Shown here: positions 16,257 through 23,339 of the stretch, piece by piece
Layout: each line of letters opens with the position of its first letter
How positions within the stretch are numbered: position 1 is the first letter of the stretch
From: Elusimicrobiaceae bacterium
GTDB lineage: Bacteria; Elusimicrobiota; Elusimicrobia; Elusimicrobiales; Elusimicrobiaceae
Reading direction: 5' to 3'
DNA length: 64,000 nucleotides
Assembly (NCBI GenBank): GCA_017475405.1
Contig: JAFVFN010000006.1
Coordinates: forward strand, 1-64,000
The notes under the pieces: model-generated
Database searches by the model: none
Seen by the model: the letters and a program-made list of their open reading frames with translations, nothing else
Told to the model about the DNA's origin: nothing
Program-made: the position numbers and the translations under genes

Positions 16257-17558
16257 ATGACATACAAAGATACCCAACAGGGTTTCACACTTATTGAACT
16301 CTTGATTGCTATCCTAATCATCGGCATCTTAGCGGCCGTGGCCCTGCCGCAATACAAGCACGCGGTACTTAAAAGCCGATTCAGCACAGTAATGCCTATT
16401 GCAAAATCCATAGCAGATGCTCAAGAAGTCTATTACTTGAGCCGAAATACGTATGCACTAAGTACAGATGAGTTAGACATTACTCCCACTACAGCGGAAA
16501 AAATAACTGTAAATATAAGCGATCGGGATGGTTACGACTATGTGTTGGCTCAACATACGGATGTTCCGGAACTACATTATGTGATATACCAAAAACATAG
16601 CGAACAATTCCCCGATGAAATCCACTGTGAAGCATTAGAAGATGATACCTATGCAGAAAAGGTTTGTAAAAGTTTGGGGGCTACTCAAGAAATTGGACAG
16701 ACGCTAACGGAAGGCTTTTTAACATATATATTAAACGGTACTGGGAACGGCGTATCCCCTACAAACGGAAGTGATGACAATGATACTCCCGTTGAATTGG
16801 ATGCAGAAACGTTTGCCAAGCTACAAGAATTAGCAGATCAATGCTGGTCTGGATATACGTGTTCTGTAAACAAAGCAAACGGCACTGTAACAGCATGTGG
16901 GCCGTATGGCAAAATAGGAGAAAATGGTGAATGTGTACCTACTAGCGATAATAACACATACCAAAAAGAGTATAACGCAGACGGTCAGCTAGTGGAAAGT
17001 TTCGTATGCCGCGTAGGCCTAACTTCCGGTATATGTACTGAATATCAAAGAAGCTTCTATTCTTATAATCCGGATGGATCTTCGACAGAGACTGGCGTAC
17101 AGTGTGGAGGGGGCGCCATGCCTACCAGTGCAGGAATTTGTCCAAACGGCAATTATGCCAGCTCTTCTACAACGTCCTATGATCCACAAGGAAATAGAAC
17201 TTCTAGTTATTTGTGTGATGCATCTTCTATAGGAAGTAGTGGAAAGTGCGGTACTTATTCATCGATGCAAACGATAGACCGCAGTTATGATACAAATGGT
17301 AACAGAACTCTTACACAAGACATTTGTGTAAATATTTCTGGAACAACCTGTAATAACTATCAAAAGTGGGCTGCTTCGTATACTTCATCTGATGGTTCTG
17401 TTAATAGATCTGTAAGCTGTAGCGGCACGGTACAGGCAGATGGTTCCTGCAACGGGACCTGGGAATATCTTGATTTGGCCACCTCACCGGTTACATGGAT
17501 CAAGTGCTCCGGTAGCGCAAGCAATGCTGTCAACTGGGAAACCGCCACTTGTAACTAA
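16257..17558 (+). CDS. Type IV pilin-like protein with Cys-rich YD-type repeat domain
   Basis: 433 residues, about 2.6 times the usual length here. Residues 1-145 are a normal pilin (leader ending QQG, FTLIELLIAILIIGILAAVA, and tail VCKSLGATQE). The rest is a Cys-, Gly-, Ser- and Tyr-rich region with about five imperfect repeats of 45-50 residues, of the type SYDPQGNRTSSYLCDASS and RSYDTNGNRTLTQDICVN. The YDxxGNRT core recalls RHS/YD repeats and each unit brings two Cys. A filament-tip adhesin or minor pilin is possible but inferred. RBS is AAGGAGA. Leader copy A lies upstream and a terminator follows. Confidence 0.88.
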   Translation: MTYKDTQQGFTLIELLIAILIIGILAAVALPQYKHAVLKSRFSTVMPIAKSIADAQEVYYLSRNTYALSTDELDITPTTAEKITVNISDRDGYDYVLAQHTDVPELHYVIYQKHSEQFPDEIHCEALEDDTYAEKVCKSLGATQEIGQTLTEGFLTYILNGTGNGVSPTNGSDDNDTPVELDAETFAKLQELADQCWSGYTCSVNKANGTVTACGPYGKIGENGECVPTSDNNTYQKEYNADGQLVESFVCRVGLTSGICTEYQRSFYSYNPDGSSTETGVQCGGGAMPTSAGICPNGNYASSSTTSYDPQGNRTSSYLCDASSIGSSGKCGTYSSMQTIDRSYDTNGNRTLTQDICVNISGTTCNNYQKWAASYTSSDGSVNRSVSCSGTVQADGSCNGTWEYLDLATSPVTWIKCSGSASNAVNWETATCN

Positions 17559-17578
17559 TTATTGGTACAAATACCTAA

Positions 17579-17612
17579 CCTCCTCGGTTTTTGCCGAGGA
17601 GGATTTAGTTTT
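17579..17612 (+). terminator. Terminator after the long pilin gene
   Basis: CCTCCTCGG (17579-17587) and CCGAGGAGG (17594-17602) form a 9-bp stem with a TTTTTG loop, followed by ATTTAGTTTT. The remaining 130 nt up to 17743 show nothing clear. Confidence 0.75.
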
Positions 17613-17743
17613 AGGCGTTTTTTGATTCACCAAAAACCGATGACGATAGGTCCCAAAGAAACAAAGCCTGTAAAGCCCACAGAATGATATTACATCTGAA
17701 AACTACGACTACTGTCGTTTGACCAATAAATTCAAAGACAATA

Positions 17744-19405
17744 TTACGGTTTCTTGACAAACGGTTCCTTATCCGGCTTACCGTCCACCGTTATTAACTC
17801 CATTTCCTCTATGAGAAGAGCCGGCGTATCCACATTTTGCGCCGGCAATCCGACTTCGCCCGGCATGTCTATATGACTAATCACAGGCGAGTCCCCGGCT
17901 GCCAAAATATCACGAAGCGACCGAGTGGTTAATCCATCTATCTTAAGTCCGTATACGAACTCACTGGTGCCATCCAAATAGACTCTTTCCCAAACGGGCA
18001 GGTTCTCATTATAGGGACCCGGCCATTGATGCAGCACATATCCGTACTCCAAATCAAGTTCCCGACAACGATCCAAAAATGTACTTACCAAATCATCCCA
18101 TGCCAGGGGTTCTGCCGGTTCCACCCATACGTTGCTCAAACGTTCCCGCGGCATGGACTGGTGTGTAATAAGAGCATGTCCGTTGCTGGGTTTTTTATCA
18201 TCTAGCGGACGAGTCGTACGCGGTAAATCTACCACGCGTCCCTGTTCTACCAGTTTAAGCGTTTGGGCGGCTACTCCCTCATCATCTACCGGCGTAAAAC
18301 CACCTAACGGGATCCCGTTAGCCTCTCGCCGAAGCGGTTCATCCCACACGGTAATGCCCGGGGCCATGACACGTTGCCCCTCTATACTAAATTTCCCCAT
18401 GGTAGTATCAACTGCTTCACCATCGGAGGCAAGTCCTTTTAGGTTCTGAAAGTTCTGCACCAACTCTTCATAGATAAACCGACCGGCCGCTTCTGGCATA
18501 AGCAGCACCGGACCAATATAACTTTCCCCTTTCACAGCCGTATTAAAAGCCTGCAAATCTTCTAAAAATCCATCTGTGTACGTAGCCGCCAAGGCTTTGT
18601 TTTCTGAAGAAAAATCCGGCAACCACAAGGTACGGCCATATTTACGTTTAAATCCGTCCCGGTTGCGAATCTGTGCCTGCCACTCCACCTGCACAGCTGC
18701 TATAGATTTTTGATAAAAACCGTCTTTACTGTTTAAATAATAACTGTCTTTTTGCACAGGAGACACACTGACTGTAAACTGCTCGATGAACGGATATTCT
18801 TTACCGCGAACGGATTGTTCTTTGACCCATTTACGCATATGGTTTGCATCATAGACAGGCAGCGGATTAATCTCTTCGACGTAGTTAACCTGTTTGGCCG
18901 GGATAACGTCCGGCAAACTATCTTTTTTATCGGTCTGTTTTGAACGCTCATAGGCCTGTTTTTGCTGGTATGTTTCTGCGGCAAAGGTATACGCCCGGTC
19001 TGTTAACTGCCACAGTGTATGTCGAATACCGTCATAACTTTTGGGCAAGTTAGTTCCACTACGAGGTCGGTATGCATACGGCGCATAATAAGCCGCATGG
19101 GCAAAGCCCATACTGTCTTTTTGGGCATTGCCGATATCCACCCAAGCGTAGGCATTAAGCTGGCTATCCCGTACCGTTGTCGAATACGGTGCCCCGAAAG
19201 AAGCGACTGCTTCCTCTCCCCAGGTTAACTGTTCTAACTTATATGCTATAAAATAGGGTTTTTCCACACCGGGACGTCGCAACTTAGCCATAGAACGTTT
19301 AATTTCATCCTTCATGGCTTTCATATAAATATTGTTTGGCAAAGAAGCAGCCTGCACGGCCACAGTTGCTAGGATAATCCCTAATAAAAGTGTCCACTTT
19401 TTCAT
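17744..19405 (-). CDS. Secreted TldE/PmbA-like protein
   Basis: 553 residues with a signal peptide (KKWTLLLGIILATVAVQAAS). The order of blocks follows the TldD/PmbA family: an N-terminal substrate-like domain, then SIEGQRVMAPGITVWDEPLR, GIPLGGFTPVDDEGVAAQTL and LVEQGRVVDLPRTTRP. The metal-binding HExxxH helix of TldD is absent (AAGRFIYEELVQ at that place), which makes it the TldE-like subunit. TldD/TldE heterodimers cleave unfolded or modified peptides. The start at 19405 was set by the signal peptide, 1 nt after the stop of the upstream TldD-like gene. Confidence 0.8.
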   Translation of the reverse strand: MKKWTLLLGIILATVAVQAASLPNNIYMKAMKDEIKRSMAKLRRPGVEKPYFIAYKLEQLTWGEEAVASFGAPYSTTVRDSQLNAYAWVDIGNAQKDSMGFAHAAYYAPYAYRPRSGTNLPKSYDGIRHTLWQLTDRAYTFAAETYQQKQAYERSKQTDKKDSLPDVIPAKQVNYVEEINPLPVYDANHMRKWVKEQSVRGKEYPFIEQFTVSVSPVQKDSYYLNSKDGFYQKSIAAVQVEWQAQIRNRDGFKRKYGRTLWLPDFSSENKALAATYTDGFLEDLQAFNTAVKGESYIGPVLLMPEAAGRFIYEELVQNFQNLKGLASDGEAVDTTMGKFSIEGQRVMAPGITVWDEPLRREANGIPLGGFTPVDDEGVAAQTLKLVEQGRVVDLPRTTRPLDDKKPSNGHALITHQSMPRERLSNVWVEPAEPLAWDDLVSTFLDRCRELDLEYGYVLHQWPGPYNENLPVWERVYLDGTSEFVYGLKIDGLTTRSLRDILAAGDSPVISHIDMPGEVGLPAQNVDTPALLIEEMELITVDGKPDKEPFVKKP

Positions 19406-19406
19406 A

Positions 19407-21095
19407 TTATTTTCCCCCCGTGCTAGGTGGCGGTAATACAGGCGGTTTGGATTCAGCTTTGCCTGTTTTTTCAATTTCCAGTTTACGCAGCAGCACGCTG
19501 GGTGCAATGCCGCTGACCGGCACCCAACCGCTCTCTGCGCCGCAGGAACCGTTAAACACGTCATAATCATCGGCCGCTGCCATAATTTCATTAAAGCTGA
19601 CCAGCGGCGTCCCCACCATATCGGCTCCGCGGACTACTTCTTTTTGCCCGTCCGGATAAATACGATATACCAACGTAGGTGTTAACTTAAATGTTTGCGG
19701 ATAATTTGTTTCGGTCAAAGTAAACCCGCCGGACAAATCCTCAATAATAAATCCATACGGTTTATTTTGGCGTTTAATTTCGGTCAAGAGTTGTTGTTCT
19801 AATTGTTCATACGGCACAGTCTCAGAGGCAATGACTCGCGTATTGCCCATGCGCGCAACCGGGCGCTTGCCTTCGTCCCCGCGACCATGTCCGTTAGACT
19901 TGGAAAATCCCTTAATGGGACTGGAGCTCATCAAAAATCCCTGTAAAATCCCGTCTTTTACCAATATAACCGGACGGGCTTTCACGCCTTCATCATCATA
20001 ATAATAAAACCCGCGCAACGGGATTTGGTTAAACGATGCCAAAGTGGCGTCATCTACAATACTTAACAGAGGTGACACTACTTGCTGTCCCACTTTGTCC
20101 GTAAATGTTTTGCCAAACGAGTCCTCTTTTTGACGATGTCCTTCCACACGGTGCCCTAATACCTCGTGTACAAACACGGCCATGGCTTTGTTTTTTAAAA
20201 TAGCCGGCACCGTAACGGGTTCCGCTTCCGGGGCCTGGGTAAGCGCCTGCAGCTCGGCAATGCTTTGAGTCACATCCGCAAGCAGCTGTGTTTCATCAGG
20301 TAATTGAGCTTGTTCCAACACATCATAGGTTTGACTGCGAACCAACTTAGACCCATCAGCCGTTTTACCCTCTACACTATACATCAAACGGGCAAGGCGT
20401 TGCGGCATTTTAAGACGCGTTCCCACACTGTCTACAAAATATTGATAACCGGTAACATAAGAAAACGAAAAACTGCTGTCCAGTACAAACGCTTTGTCGT
20501 GGGTTAGAGAAGAAGCTGCAAGGAGGAGTTTTTCCAATGCGTCCAAATCAAATGTTAAGGCAGGTTCTTCCAAACAAAAAGTTTCTTTGGGCGGAAACAC
20601 AAAATCCGGGGAATCATCCGTTCGATCAGACGCTGTTTGTGCATCGGCACGGACACGGTTAAAATCTTGTTGTGCTTCTTCGGCTGCAAGTTGCGTCTGA
20701 CGCCATACAGCCATGATAAACGCTTTACCGTCCCCTTCAATTTCGGGCATTTCCCCCGCACGAAGAGCATAATAGGTTCTGTCTTTTTTTAAGGTACGGG
20801 TATTATCCATACGCGTACTGCCCGCACGGGCCTGAACCTGTAATATGCGGTTGTTGTGAATACCTCTGTAAGAAACTCCTTGATCTTGCACATCAATCTC
20901 GCCTCGTTCGTATTCGTTATATGTATATGCCACATAATAAATGGGCGGTTTTTGGCGTTTGAGTGCTTTTATGGAACGTTTCAGTTCCGCCGATAATAAC
21001 TGAACCGGTTGTTGTGACTCAATATCGCAATTTTGCTGAGCATATGCCACAAAGGATGTAACTATAAAAGGAAGTAAACAAAGATATTTTTTCAT
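19407..21095 (-). CDS. Secreted TldD-like metalloprotease
   Basis: 562 residues with a signal peptide (MKKYLCLLPFIVTSFVAYAQ). The zinc site HEVLGH in FVHEVLGHRVEGHRQKEDS matches the HExxxH motif of TldD. The C-terminal part has PLRGFYYYDDEGVKARPVIL, RMGNTRVIAS and GFIIEDLSGGFT, also typical. With the adjacent TldE-like protein it should form a heterodimeric peptidase. TldD/E are normally cytoplasmic, but both members here carry export signals. The start at 21095 was chosen because the longer frame only adds sequence translated from the neighbouring tRNA region. Confidence 0.85.
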   Translation of the reverse strand: MKKYLCLLPFIVTSFVAYAQQNCDIESQQPVQLLSAELKRSIKALKRQKPPIYYVAYTYNEYERGEIDVQDQGVSYRGIHNNRILQVQARAGSTRMDNTRTLKKDRTYYALRAGEMPEIEGDGKAFIMAVWRQTQLAAEEAQQDFNRVRADAQTASDRTDDSPDFVFPPKETFCLEEPALTFDLDALEKLLLAASSLTHDKAFVLDSSFSFSYVTGYQYFVDSVGTRLKMPQRLARLMYSVEGKTADGSKLVRSQTYDVLEQAQLPDETQLLADVTQSIAELQALTQAPEAEPVTVPAILKNKAMAVFVHEVLGHRVEGHRQKEDSFGKTFTDKVGQQVVSPLLSIVDDATLASFNQIPLRGFYYYDDEGVKARPVILVKDGILQGFLMSSSPIKGFSKSNGHGRGDEGKRPVARMGNTRVIASETVPYEQLEQQLLTEIKRQNKPYGFIIEDLSGGFTLTETNYPQTFKLTPTLVYRIYPDGQKEVVRGADMVGTPLVSFNEIMAAADDYDVFNGSCGAESGWVPVSGIAPSVLLRKLEIEKTGKAESKPPVLPPPSTGGK

Positions 21096-21152
21096 AAGAT
21101 TATTATACCAAACAAGGGTATGATTAATACGGTAAAAAAGACAATAAAAAAC

Positions 21153-21225
21153 AGCTGAGGATGGGAATCGAACCCACAACCTACGGTTTACAAAACCGTT
21201 GCTCTGCCAGTTGAGCTACCTCAGC
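21153..21225 (-). tRNA. tRNA-Thr (UGU)
   Basis: Full cloverleaf on the minus strand: acceptor GCTGAGG/CCTCAGC, D stem GCTC/GAGC, anticodon loop TTTGTAA in stem ACGGT/ACCGT (anticodon TGT), T loop TTCGATT. The discriminator base is U, and CCA is not encoded. Confidence 0.95.
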
Positions 21226-21243
21226 GTTAAAAAGATGGAACTA

Positions 21244-22185
21244 TTATATTTTAGCATTTTTAGGCGGAAAAATCTTCCCCGCCAAAATAGACAATGTAAG
21301 CAGTCCTACAATGACAGCCAGTGAAGCCAAAATCGGGATCTTCACATGGTGTGATAAAAGCATCTTGGCTCCTACAAAAAATAGGATCACGGAAATCCCG
21401 TATTTGAGGTAGGGGAACTTGCCCGCCATGCCGGATAATAAGAAATACAATGACCGAAGTCCAATAATCGCAAAGATGTTGGAAGAATACACCAAAAACG
21501 TATCCTGCGTAATAGACAACACCGCCGGAATAGAGTCCACCGCAAAAATTAAGTCACTCATTTCAATGACCAGTACGGCGGCAAATAACGGTGTGGCAAA
21601 CCATTTGGCGTTTTCTTTTACAAAAAAGTTTTCTCCATGGTAATCCGTTTTAAGCGGCATAAATTTCCTCAAAATCTGTAGGGGAAGTGACTGGGACGGA
21701 TCAAAATTATCGTCTTCTTTTTGCAACAGCATTTTGGTTGCCGTAAAAATTAAGAGTGCTCCAAACACATAAATCGTCCACGAGAATAGTGAAATCAGCT
21801 GTACGCCCACAAAAATAAATACAAAGCGCAACACTACCGCCCCCAAAATACCCCACAATAACGCCTTGGGTTGTAAATCATGCGGGATGGCAAAGTAACT
21901 GAAAATCAAAATAAACACAAACATATTATCTATGGACAGGGAGTATTCCAATACATAACCTGTGTAGAATGCCAACGCATGATGCGGCCCTTCAAACAGC
22001 CAAATGGCTCCGCCAAACAGTAGCGCCAAACTAATCCAGACCCCCACCATAATGGCGGCTTCTTTCATGGACACATGTCCGTGGTGCTTGTTAAGCACGG
22101 TCAAATCAATAAATAAAGCAGCAATGACGGTTACCCAAAAGGCAATCCACATTGCAATAGAAACAGTAGAAGTAATCGGTTCCAT
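21244..22185 (-). CDS. TerC/Alx-family integral membrane protein
   Basis: 313 residues with about nine membrane helices. EYSLSIDNMFVFILIFSYFA and IEMSDLIFAVDSIPAVLSIT are the two signature blocks with conserved acidic residues in the membrane of the TerC family (Alx, manganese export linked; TerC in tellurium resistance). The Alx-like subgroup fits best by length and by the N-terminal MWIAFWVTVIAALFIDL. The role in manganese homeostasis is inference. The start at 22185 was preferred over 22206. Neither has a good RBS. Confidence 0.85.
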   Translation of the reverse strand: MEPITSTVSIAMWIAFWVTVIAALFIDLTVLNKHHGHVSMKEAAIMVGVWISLALLFGGAIWLFEGPHHALAFYTGYVLEYSLSIDNMFVFILIFSYFAIPHDLQPKALLWGILGAVVLRFVFIFVGVQLISLFSWTIYVFGALLIFTATKMLLQKEDDNFDPSQSLPLQILRKFMPLKTDYHGENFFVKENAKWFATPLFAAVLVIEMSDLIFAVDSIPAVLSITQDTFLVYSSNIFAIIGLRSLYFLLSGMAGKFPYLKYGISVILFFVGAKMLLSHHVKIPILASLAVIVGLLTLSILAGKIFPPKNAKI

Positions 22186-22223
22186 AGTTATATTATATAA
22201 AATCATATTTATTCATTTTATGC

Positions 22224-22240
22224 TATAATACTTTTACAAT
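22224..22240 (+). promoter_or_regulatory. Extended -10 promoter of pilin leader B
   Basis: TGCTATAAT (extended -10, TATAAT at 22224-22229) and a second TACAAT (22235-22240) lie just before the leader. The sequence TACAATTTA(A)TCTGTTTTTG is shared with copies A and C. Confidence 0.45.
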
Positions 22241-22472
22241 TTAATCTGTTTTTGGAACCGTATTTAGATGCGGACCTGTTGTTAAGCAACACTTTTCAGA
22301 GCCAAAAGCAGCTGTTTTAGGTGCAAGGTAATGGACTTTCGAAACCCATTATTTTGTACTAAGTGTTTATCGCCTCGCGATAAGCCACGGCTGTGTTACT
22401 GTGTGGGTTCTGAAAAGCTCCGGTAAGGCAGCCGTTTTATTGCTTATTTTCCAGACAGATAATTGTAAGGAG
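22241..22472 (+). promoter_or_regulatory. Structured pilin leader RNA, copy B (candidate attenuator)
   Basis: Same plan as copy A with changed helix sequences. P1 22246-22259 with 22447-22458 (small bulge); P2b TGTTG-TTAAG-CAACA; P3 22292-22303/22405-22417 (12 bp, different sequence from A and C); P5 22320-22334/22346-22360 (15 of 15 with wobbles); P6 TTATCGC-CTC-GCGATAA at 22367-22383. The switch strand ACGGCTG (22387-22393) can pair with CAGCTGT (22309-22315) or with CAGCCGT (22429-22435). The latter hairpin extends to about 12 bp and is followed by TTTTATT. Confidence 0.75.
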
Positions 22473-22479
22473 AATATAG

Positions 22480-22968
22480 ATGAACAAAAACCAGCAAGCC
22501 TTCACGCTAATAGAACTGTTAGTTGTTGTACTTATTATAGGTATTTTAGCAGCAGTAGCATTGCCACAATATAAATTAGCCGTTATTAAATCCAGGATAA
22601 GTACTATTTTACCTTTGGCTAAAAGCATGACTATTGCTGAAGGAGTGTATCAGTTATCAAACGGTGAATACACTACTGATTCTAACCAACTGGATGTACA
22701 GATGCCAGCCGAGTGCATACGTATTGAAGACGAAACTTCTGAAGATCAAGATTGGAAATGTGGAAATGATTTCCTAATTAATTTCTCACACCTGCTAAAC
22801 GGAGTATATGTAAATTATTGTCCGGATTATAACACTAGTTTTGCCGCCTGCAAAGATAAAAGAGATTTCAGAATTATATTCAACTATCCAGAACTGCAAC
22901 CACATTGTACAGTGGACAATAATTCTACACTAGGAAAGAAAATATGCAAATCTCTAATATTACACTAA
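22480..22968 (+). CDS. Type IV pilin-like protein, leader class
   Basis: 162 residues. Prepilin leader MNKNQQA, then FTLIELLVVVLIIGILAAVA with Glu at +5. Cleavage would follow Ala. PQYKLAVIKSRISTILPLAK and LSNGEYTTDSNQLDVQMP follow the family pattern. The C-terminal half holds six Cys (AECIRIEDE, WKCGND, YCPDYN, AACKDK, PHCTVD, ICKSL), more than the other copies. RBS is TAAGGAGAA. It stands alone between divergent terC and rpmB. Confidence 0.92.
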   Translation: MNKNQQAFTLIELLVVVLIIGILAAVALPQYKLAVIKSRISTILPLAKSMTIAEGVYQLSNGEYTTDSNQLDVQMPAECIRIEDETSEDQDWKCGNDFLINFSHLLNGVYVNYCPDYNTSFAACKDKRDFRIIFNYPELQPHCTVDNNSTLGKKICKSLILH

Positions 22969-22997
22969 TAAATATGTTTCTTTACCAAATGGTCAAA

Positions 22998-23027
22998 TTG
23001 ACACCCTGAGACTCAAATTGCTATAAT
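22998..23027 (+). promoter_or_regulatory. Consensus promoter of rpmB
   Basis: TTGACA (22998-23003), 18-nt spacer, TATAAT (23022-23027): both boxes are perfect. The L28 start lies 38 nt downstream, with AAGGAAGGAA as RBS. Confidence 0.8.
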
Positions 23028-23064
23028 AGATTAACTTAATTTATCTTACTAAGGAAGGAATATT

Positions 23065-23259
23065 ATGGCTTATAAATGTGCAGTCTGTGGCAAAGCCTCC
23101 GTCTCCGGCGGTTCTTACAGCCACTCTAACTTGCGGACGAAAAGAAGCTTTAAACCCAACCTGCAAAAACAAAAAATCGTTTTGGATGGCAAAACCCAAA
23201 CGGCTTACGTGTGCACGGGTTGCATTAAAAGCGGTTTAGCTAAAAGACCTGCTAAATAA
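23065..23259 (+). CDS. rpmB: 50S ribosomal protein L28
   Basis: A 64-residue protein matching bacterial L28 (YKCAVCGKASVSGGSYSHSN, then TKRSFKPNLQ). It keeps two Cys pairs, CAVC and CTGC, so it is the zinc-binding (C+) form. It joins the large ribosomal subunit near the E site. It has its own perfect promoter and terminator and is a single-gene unit. Confidence 0.95.
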   Translation: MAYKCAVCGKASVSGGSYSHSNLRTKRSFKPNLQKQKIVLDGKTQTAYVCTGCIKSGLAKRPAK

Positions 23260-23280
23260 TCACTTTTTGTACCAAACTTG

Positions 23281-23319
23281 CGCCCGTGCTGCGTGTCAGC
23301 GTGGGCGTTTTTCTTTTTT
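23281..23319 (+). terminator. Terminator after rpmB
   Basis: CGCCCGTGCTG and CAGCGTGGGCG form an 11-bp stem (two G-T pairs) with a CGTGT loop, followed by TTTTTCTTTTTTT. Confidence 0.88.
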
Positions 23320-23339
23320 TGACGTATTAGGGGTTTGAA

